From contig VBGU01000064.1 of assembly GCA_005881085.1 (NCBI GenBank), positions 1-19,805 on the forward strand: DNA of 19,805 nt, read 5' to 3'. Within the stretch, counting starts at the first letter, position 1, and each line of letters begins with the position of its first letter. This document shows positions 15,189-19,805 of this stretch, piece after piece. The notes beneath the pieces were generated by a model. It did not search any database and had not been told where the DNA came from. It saw only the letters and a list, made by a program, of their open reading frames with translations. The position numbers were made by a program, and so were the translations under genes. The stretch is from Chloroflexota bacterium (GTDB lineage: Bacteria; Chloroflexota; Limnocylindria; P2-11E).

Positions 15189-15818
15189 TTACATCACCGA
15201 TTCGTCCTCCAGCCAGGGCAGCCGAAGCAAACGCTCGCGCAGATAGCGATCGGGTGGGATGAACTGCGGGTTCTGACGCAGCAGGCCATGGCTCAACACG
15301 AGGGGGTGCGTCTCGAGCGCTCCATACGCGATCGCGCGAGCCGGTATGCGCCCGAGGTCGTACGGGCAGAGGCCGACGACGGGCAATTCGGCGATGACCT
15401 CGTTCATCTTCGACTCGAACCAGAGGAAATCCTCCGGGGGCGGGAAGCGCGGCACGTTCCAGGCGACGATGCCGACGAACCGCACCAGCGCGAACCCGCG
15501 CCCGCGACACGCTTCGAGTGGCACGACGAAGTTCTCGAGCTGCTGGTCAACATCCGGGTCGGATTGTCCGACTACGATCCGGCCTGCCCGGCGATCGGCC
15601 GAGAGGTCGCGACCCACTTGCGCTTCGACGTCTCGTAACAGGCGTTCGCCCACGCCCGGCTCGCCGAAGCAAAACAGCGCTTCATCTGGGCGATCCACTG
15701 CCTCTCGCATGAACTGCAGCACGGCAGGCCGCAGCTCGGCTTCCCCGTAATGGAGGAGCGCGACGTGGCTGGGAACCGGGAACACGGGCGCGTCGACCGC
15801 GCCGGCGCGGCCGCTCAC
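15189..15818 (-). CDS. MEDS-domain sensor-like protein
   Basis: A 209-residue protein made almost entirely of a MEDS (methanogen/methylotroph DcmR sensory) domain. Matching segments are SHVALLHYGEAELRPAVLQFMREAV (17-41), ALFCFGEPGVGERLL (47-61), and the C-terminal GLCPYDLGRIPARAIAYGALETHPLVL (149-175) with NPQFIPPDRYL (183-193). MEDS domains are thought to sense small ligands or partner proteins in regulators and kinases; the ligand is unknown. No HTH, kinase or STAS domain is attached, so it must signal through a partner. The GTG start (15816-15818) overlaps the TGA of the LuxR gene (GTGA), and AAGGAG lies just before it, so the two are coupled and the LuxR protein is the obvious partner. 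Confidence 0.85.
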   Translation of the reverse strand: MSGRAGAVDAPVFPVPSHVALLHYGEAELRPAVLQFMREAVDRPDEALFCFGEPGVGERLLRDVEAQVGRDLSADRRAGRIVVGQSDPDVDQQLENFVVPLEACRGRGFALVRFVGIVAWNVPRFPPPEDFLWFESKMNEVIAELPVVGLCPYDLGRIPARAIAYGALETHPLVLSHGLLRQNPQFIPPDRYLRERLLRLPWLEDESVM

Positions 15819-16483
15819 TCCTTCGTTACCCAGCCATTTCGGTACGCGCGAGCGACGGCCTCCAAACGCGAGCTCGCCCCGAGCTTCTCGATCACCGCCC
15901 GGACGTGGCCGCGGACGGTCGTGTACTGGATCCGGAGCTTCGCGGCGATCGCGCGGTTGTCGAGGCCTGCCGCCATGACCTCCAGCACCTCGCGCTCTCG
16001 CGGCGTAAGCCGCTTGAACACGTCCCCGCTCGGAGTCCTCGTGTCGGCCGGGAGTGGAGAGTTCGTCCGAGTCCCGCCGCTGACGACTCTATGGATCAGG
16101 ACCAAACCGGCACCATCGCCGCGAAGCGCCGCGGCCGATGTGAGATAAGACCGTTCGCTCCCCCGGCTCGCGCGGTGCTCGATCTCGAAGTAGGTCGCCT
16201 TTCCCTCGAACACAGCCGCGATCGCGTTCCCGACCGCTTGCGCAATAGGTTCGTGGTGCCTCCGGTACGCCTCGAGAAGATTCTTCCCGATCGGTACTCG
16301 CGGGAGATCGGTTTGGCTTTCCAGAGCAGCCCACGCGTCGTCGGCCCAGGTGACGTTCCCGTCGGGATCGACTATCGCGATCGCGCCACGCTGCAGGTGA
16401 AGGGCGTCCTGGACCAACTCCCGGTCGGCCACCCAGGGAGTGTGCGCCCCCTCTGAATACCCTCCAAATGAAGGGGACCACAC
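15815..16483 (-). CDS. PAS-LuxR family transcriptional regulator
   Basis: The C-terminal 65 residues are a clear LuxR/GerE DNA-binding domain (LTPREREVLEVMAAGLDNRAIAAKL, then YTTVRGHVRAVIEKLGASSRLEAV). The preceding part looks like a PAS sensor domain (QRGAIAIVDPDGNVTWADDAWAAL, then LLEAYRRHHEPIAQAVGNAI and FEGKATYFEIEHRASRGSERSYLTSAAAL). There is no receiver domain. The start is uncertain: GTG at 16483 gives 222 residues and avoids the divergent TetR gene; GTG at 16579 gives 254 but overlaps it; GTG at 16432 would keep the PAS and HTH domains intact. Coupled by GTGA overlap to the MEDS gene, suggesting a two-protein sensing unit. Targets are unknown; the divergent TetR gene and its own promoter are candidates. 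Confidence 0.87.
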   Translation of the reverse strand: MWSPSFGGYSEGAHTPWVADRELVQDALHLQRGAIAIVDPDGNVTWADDAWAALESQTDLPRVPIGKNLLEAYRRHHEPIAQAVGNAIAAVFEGKATYFEIEHRASRGSERSYLTSAAALRGDGAGLVLIHRVVSGGTRTNSPLPADTRTPSGDVFKRLTPREREVLEVMAAGLDNRAIAAKLRIQYTTVRGHVRAVIEKLGASSRLEAVARAYRNGWVTKE

Positions 16484-16524
16484 GAAGGTTGCGGGGCCAC
16501 CGTGGCCGGACGAAAGTGTGAGGT

Positions 16525-17103
16525 CTGACCGACCGAACGATCGGGCGGGCGCAGCGGCGGCCTGAGGAAAAGCGCGCACGTCTTCTGGCCGCCGCGAGGA
16601 CCGCCTTTGGAGAGACCGGCTACGGTGCGAGCGTTCACGAGATCTGTCAGGCGGCGGGCGTGGGGATCGGCACCTTCTACCACCAGTTCCCCGACAAGTC
16701 CGACCTCATGCGGTTTCTCATGGACGAAGAGCATCAGTACCGCGTCCGCGCGTTCGATGCGCTCTCGGCGGACAACCTCGCGGAGGAGATCACGCGCGTT
16801 CTTGCGGGATCGGATCCCCCGTTGTTGCGCGCGATGTGGGAAGCCTGCGGCATCGATGAGCGGCTGCGCGACTTCGGGCGCGGTCTACGGGTAGAGACGC
16901 ATGAGCGGCTCGCCGCGGCGGTCGCACGCGCTCGGCAGGCCCGCAACATCCGACGTCCTGCCCTCGACGCGAGCACTGCTGCGTGGGCGACCCTGCGGAT
17001 GGGTGCCGCGGCGACCGATCCCGCGGGGACCGACGACATACCGAAAGTCATCGAGGTCCTCGCTTTCGGCGGGATCGACGACCTGGAGCGCGTCCGGGCC
17101 TGA
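16525..17103 (+). CDS. TetR family transcriptional regulator, non-standard start
   Basis: The N-terminal HTH is typical: RPEEKRARLLAAARTAFGETGYG, then SVHEICQAAGVGIGTFYHQFPDKSDLM. The helical ligand/dimer domain follows, ending near ERVRA. The frame opens after a TGA at 16519-16521, and no ATG, GTG or TTG lies before the HTH; the first standard start (GTG 16660) would delete most of it. CTG at 16525-16527 gives MTDRTIGRAQRRPEEKR and 192 residues, the normal TetR length, so it is proposed as the start. A sequence error or decayed start is the alternative. GAGGT directly precedes the CTG, too close for standard spacing. It is divergent from the PAS-LuxR gene and 40 nt upstream of the PHP gene, which it may regulate. 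Confidence 0.82.
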   Translation: MTDRTIGRAQRRPEEKRARLLAAARTAFGETGYGASVHEICQAAGVGIGTFYHQFPDKSDLMRFLMDEEHQYRVRAFDALSADNLAEEITRVLAGSDPPLLRAMWEACGIDERLRDFGRGLRVETHERLAAAVARARQARNIRRPALDASTAAWATLRMGAAATDPAGTDDIPKVIEVLAFGGIDDLERVRA

Positions 17104-17143
17104 TTTCGGCCGCGGCACGCCACCTGCCGCACTCTCGCGGAGC

Positions 17144-17833
17144 ATGGACCGCATCCGGCTCGACATGCACATGCACACCGAGTACTCGCGCGATAGCCGC
17201 GTCGCCCTCGCCGAGTTCGCGGAGCTCGCGCGCAAGGCGCAGCTCGGTGCGGTGTGCATCACCGATCACGACACCATCGAGGGCGGCCTCCGCCTCCGCG
17301 AGATGGAGACCGGCCTTCAGGTGATCGTCGGCGAGGAGATCACGACCGCCGACGGCGAGCTCGTGGGTCTCTACCTCAAGGAGAAAGTGCCGCCAGGGCT
17401 CACCGCCGACCGTAGCGTCGATCTCATTCACGAGCAGGGCGGGCTCGCGTACGTCCCGCATCCGTTCAGCCGGAACCGCCGCCGCCACCTGCGCCGGGCC
17501 GCGCTCGAGCGCGTGGCGCCGAAGCTGGACATCGTCGAGGTGTTCAATGCTCGCGAGGTGGCGTCGTCGAGCAACGTGCGCGCGCTCGAATTCGCACGCG
17601 CCCACGATCTCCCGGGCGGGGTCGGAAGCGACTCGCATCGCCCGATCGAGATCGGCCGCGCCTACGTGGACGTCGCGCCCTTCGTGACTCCGCAGGAGCT
17701 CCTGATCGCGCTGCGCGAGGGCAAGGTGACCGGAACTCTCTCAGGCATCAGCATCCACATGCGCACCTGGGTCGACATCGGCCGCAAGTTCATGCGAACA
17801 CGCGTAGCGCGCCTTCGCAGCAGCGCACGGTGA
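17144..17833 (+). CDS. PHP-domain metal-dependent phosphoesterase
   Basis: A 229-residue protein with the complete PHP metal-binding set: His9 and His11 in LDMHMHTEYS, Asp41-His42-Asp43 in ITDHDTIEGG, Glu64 in VGEEI, His106 in VPHPFSR, and Asp163 and His165 in GSDSHRP. Small stand-alone PHP proteins include RNase AM/YciV-type nucleotide phosphatases and histidinol phosphatases; this one fits the YciV-like group better but the substrate is not determined. ATG at 17144 follows the TetR stop by 40 nt; the open frame upstream of it overlaps the TetR gene and is discarded. GGAG is present but only 1 nt from the ATG. The last 44 nt overlap the convergent lipid kinase gene. Confidence 0.92.
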   Translation: MDRIRLDMHMHTEYSRDSRVALAEFAELARKAQLGAVCITDHDTIEGGLRLREMETGLQVIVGEEITTADGELVGLYLKEKVPPGLTADRSVDLIHEQGGLAYVPHPFSRNRRRHLRRAALERVAPKLDIVEVFNAREVASSSNVRALEFARAHDLPGGVGSDSHRPIEIGRAYVDVAPFVTPQELLIALREGKVTGTLSGISIHMRTWVDIGRKFMRTRVARLRSSAR

Positions 17834-18611
17834 CCGGGAGGCGCCCCGCGATCTGACCGTCGGCGTGGACCGGAACGGCCTCCGACGACGCGATCTCAAT
17901 CACCTTCCCTCGCAGCAGCCGGGGCGGCTTGCCCGGACGGCCCGTGTGCCAGATCCTCGCCATCGAGTCGGTCATGTCGGCGTTCGGCACGATCGGCAGC
18001 GCCCAGCCGTAATACGGACTGTTCACGATCAGGATCTGCAGAACGCGGTGGCGTTCGGTCTTCCCGTCGACGGTGATCTCCACGCGATGCGACCCTGCCG
18101 TCGCCCAGCGCACGATCCGCCGGAACGCGGGACCCCAGCGTCCGCGTTCTGCCAGACGCGCCGCGCCGAACGCGTCGGCGTCCAGACCGATTCCGCACGT
18201 CTCGAAGAACACCTTTCCCGCGACCTCGCCCACGTCCGAGCGCTTGACCTTCCGTTCCGCGATGACGCGCGCCGCGTCGATCGGCTTGAGCGGGATTCCG
18301 AGACCGTTCGCGATGTTCATGTAGCTACCGAAAGGGAGGATCCCGAGGGTCACAGCCGTCTCGAGCAGGGCGATCGCGGCTGGCGCGACGGTGCCGTCAC
18401 CGCCCGCGACGAGCACCACGCGGAAGCCCTCGGCCAGCGCGGCCTTCGCGAGGTCGGCGGAGGTCGGACCGTCCGTCCCGGTCTCGCGCCGATCGATCTC
18501 GAAGCCGGCGGCGCCCAGGAGGCGCACGCACTCCGCGAGGTCGCCTTCCTCGGCGTGCCGCATGCCGGCCGCTGGATTGACGATCAGAAGCGCGCGTTCC
18601 GCGATGCCCAT
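17790..18611 (-). CDS. Diacylglycerol-kinase-family lipid kinase
   Basis: A 273-residue soluble kinase of the DAGK catalytic family (YegS/DgkB/BmrU-like), which phosphorylates lipids such as diacylglycerol or sphingoid bases with ATP. N-terminal LIVNPAAG (9-16) and the nucleotide-binding VAGGDGTVAPA (68-78) are diagnostic. The next conserved motif, usually PLGTxNDFA, reads LPFGSYMNIANGLG (92-105), a noticeable variation with Gly-Ser for Gly-Thr and Asn-Ile for the usual Asp-Phe. A C-terminal beta-sandwich ends with VPVHADGQIAGRLPVTV, the conserved DGE-like segment. ATG at 18609-18611 is preceded by GCGAG. Head-to-head with the GGDEF-like gene (53 nt apart) and tail-overlapping the PHP gene by 44 nt. 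Confidence 0.92.
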   Translation of the reverse strand: MGIAERALLIVNPAAGMRHAEEGDLAECVRLLGAAGFEIDRRETGTDGPTSADLAKAALAEGFRVVLVAGGDGTVAPAAIALLETAVTLGILPFGSYMNIANGLGIPLKPIDAARVIAERKVKRSDVGEVAGKVFFETCGIGLDADAFGAARLAERGRWGPAFRRIVRWATAGSHRVEITVDGKTERHRVLQILIVNSPYYGWALPIVPNADMTDSMARIWHTGRPGKPPRLLRGKVIEIASSEAVPVHADGQIAGRLPVTVRCCEGALRVFA

Positions 18612-18664
18612 CTCGCAAGCTTCAGTGGCACGTCGCGGGCCACCTCAAGTTCAGGTCGCTTTTT

Positions 18665-19519
18665 GTGTCACCACCATCGGAGGGATCGACGGTTCGCCCG
18701 ACCGCGACCGGACTCGCCACGGCGTTCTTCCGTCTGTATCTGCTCGAGAGTCTCGCCGCCGGCCAGGCTCGCCCTGCGGCGCTGCTCGCCGCGATCGCGG
18801 CGGAGCGGCTGCCTTTCGCGGCAGGTGCGTTCGGTCGCGCCCTGCAGTCGCTGGTGGAAGGTGGATACCTCGCGCCAGGCGCCGCCGCGACCGTCTGCCT
18901 CACGTCGCTCGGCGCGGCTGAGCGTATGGCCGAGCGCGAGCGATGGTCGGTGATGTTGCCAACGCTTGTCCGTCTCTTGGGAGACGCCGAGCCCCGTCCG
19001 TTTCCGGTGGTCGGAGAGGCGCCTCCGCCCCGCGAGCGCCCGGTGGCTGAGGCATACCTCGATCGGGTACTCGTGGCTTCGGTCCGCGAACGGATCGCCG
19101 CGGCGCGCGACGGTGGACCGGCCTTCGCGGTCGTCCTGGCGCAGATCGACGTCGATGCGGTCGGCGAGGCGACGCGCCGCGCGATGGTCCACCGAGCGAT
19201 CCGCGCGACCCTCGGCGCGACCGCGACGCTGTTCGGGGGCGACGTGAGCGCCTACCGCTACGGCGATTCGGGTGTCGCCGCGGTGGCGCCGGACGGACGC
19301 GACGGCGCGCGCGCGGAGCGACTTTGCATGCTCGTGCGCGCCCGGCTTGACGAGCTCATGCGCACGATGACATCGACCGTGCGCGCATTTGGAAGCGCTC
19401 GTTGGAATGTTCGCGCCGGCGCCGCCGCATGGAGCGAGGAGATCGGGACAACGACGCTCTTGCTCCGACGCGCGGAGCAAGCTCTGTCCCTGGACGGTGA
19501 GCGGCGCGATGCCGCCTGA
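18665..19519 (+). CDS. Winged-helix protein with degenerate GGDEF domain
   Basis: A 284-residue protein not matched to a named family. Residues 19-92 look like a winged helix (FFRLYLLESLAAG, FGRALQSLVEGGYLAP, TVCLTSLGAAERMAER), PadR/DUF-like. Residues about 130-280 follow the course of a GGDEF (diguanylate cyclase) domain: AVVLAQIDVDAVGEA, then DVSAYRYGDSGVAAVAP where the signature should be, then LLLRRAEQALSLDGERR, which matches the usual ADxALYxAKxxGR end. The signature reads YGDSG instead of GGDEF, and the first metal Asp region is altered, so catalysis is unlikely; nucleotide sensing or pure scaffolding is more probable. If correct it is an HTH regulator with a cyclase-derived sensor. GTG start at 18665. 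The domain assignment is by eye and needs a profile search. Confidence 0.7.
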   Translation: MSPPSEGSTVRPTATGLATAFFRLYLLESLAAGQARPAALLAAIAAERLPFAAGAFGRALQSLVEGGYLAPGAAATVCLTSLGAAERMAERERWSVMLPTLVRLLGDAEPRPFPVVGEAPPPRERPVAEAYLDRVLVASVRERIAAARDGGPAFAVVLAQIDVDAVGEATRRAMVHRAIRATLGATATLFGGDVSAYRYGDSGVAAVAPDGRDGARAERLCMLVRARLDELMRTMTSTVRAFGSARWNVRAGAAAWSEEIGTTTLLLRRAEQALSLDGERRDAA

Positions 19520-19547
19520 CACCTCGAGATACGATACCTAGGCATTC

Positions 19548-19805
19548 ATGCCAGCAAAGCGTCAAGAACGTACAGATACGTCGGTTCGGGTCGGTGAGGC
19601 GGCCGAGCTCCTCGGTGTCTCGGTCGACACGCTTCGTCGCTGGACTGCATCCGGCCGCCTGCGCGTGAGGCGATCCGCGGGCGGCCAGCGTCTCGTCGCC
19701 CTCGCGGACCTGCGCCGGCTGCAGGAGGATCGGCGCAAGCGCGAGCGCCCGCGGGTCGCACAGTCCGCGCGGAACCGGTTCCCCGGGGTCGTGACGCGTG
19801 TAGAG
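19548..19805 (+). CDS. HTH-TOBE (molybdate-type) regulator, 3' partial
   Basis: The frame runs from ATG 19548 to the window edge without a stop, 86 codons. Residues 12-60 form a MerR/excisionase-type HTH (VRVGEAAELLGVSVDTLRRW, SGRLRVRRSAGGQRLVALADLRRL). From about 72, SARNRFPGVVTRVE matches the start of a TOBE/Mop domain, which binds molybdate or tungstate oxyanions. Such HTH-TOBE proteins are often found beside molybdate ABC transporter genes, so modABC genes may follow outside the window. A 28-nt gap separates it from the GGDEF-like gene on the same strand. Confidence 0.85.
   Translation, partial: MPAKRQERTDTSVRVGEAAELLGVSVDTLRRWTASGRLRVRRSAGGQRLVALADLRRLQEDRRKRERPRVAQSARNRFPGVVTRVE

Overview
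The window is GC-rich (roughly two-thirds G+C), densely packed bacterial chromosome with about 18 protein genes, many GTG or TTG starts, and genes often overlapping by 4 nt. No tRNA, rRNA, CRISPR array, transposase or phage gene was seen. The mix (PAS-LuxR plus MEDS sensor, PM20D2-type M20 peptidases, HTH-TOBE regulator, rho with a low-complexity N-terminus) is compatible with a soil or freshwater member of the Chloroflexota or a neighbouring Terrabacteria lineage. That placement is a weak inference.

Layout. 1-2433 (+): 3' part of a large protein built from tandem Rph/PEP-synthase-like units, each ending in a swivelling phosphohistidine domain. 2430-7578 (-): a run transcribed leftwards, consisting of a membrane-anchored Ig-like protein, a Na+/phosphate cotransporter-PhoU protein, a two-copy 88-bp tandem repeat, a DUF72 protein and a DHA2-type MFS exporter. 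7579-7824: a divergent intergenic region rich in hairpins and a 16-bp palindrome. 7825-8985 (+): citrate synthase. 9069-9872 (+): a lipoprotein with Asp-rich, calcium-loop-like motifs.

9876-13454 (-): four genes joined by 4-nt stop/start overlaps: two paralogous M20D (PM20D2-like) amidohydrolases, a DinB-like four-helix protein and a P1/DmpA-type self-processing aminopeptidase. Both hydrolase families include enzymes that act on beta-alanyl or other unusual amide bonds, so a dedicated scavenging or detoxifying operon is a reasonable hypothesis. 13593-15026 (+): transcription terminator Rho, divergent from that operon. It is followed in the same frame, directly after its TAA, by a coding-like stretch for one membrane helix that has no standard start codon.

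15189-16483 (-): a PAS-LuxR regulator coupled to a stand-alone MEDS sensor protein. 16525-17833 (+): a TetR regulator, apparently starting at a non-standard codon, and a PHP-family phosphoesterase. 17790-18611 (-): a diacylglycerol-kinase-family lipid kinase. 18665-19519 (+): a probable winged-helix protein with a degenerate GGDEF domain. 19548-19805 (+): the start of an HTH-TOBE (molybdate-type) regulator cut by the window edge.

The most notable items are the duplicated PEP-utilising protein, the peptidase operon, the repeat that supplies the DUF72 start codon, the start-less membrane segment behind rho, and the alternative-hairpin leader of citrate synthase.
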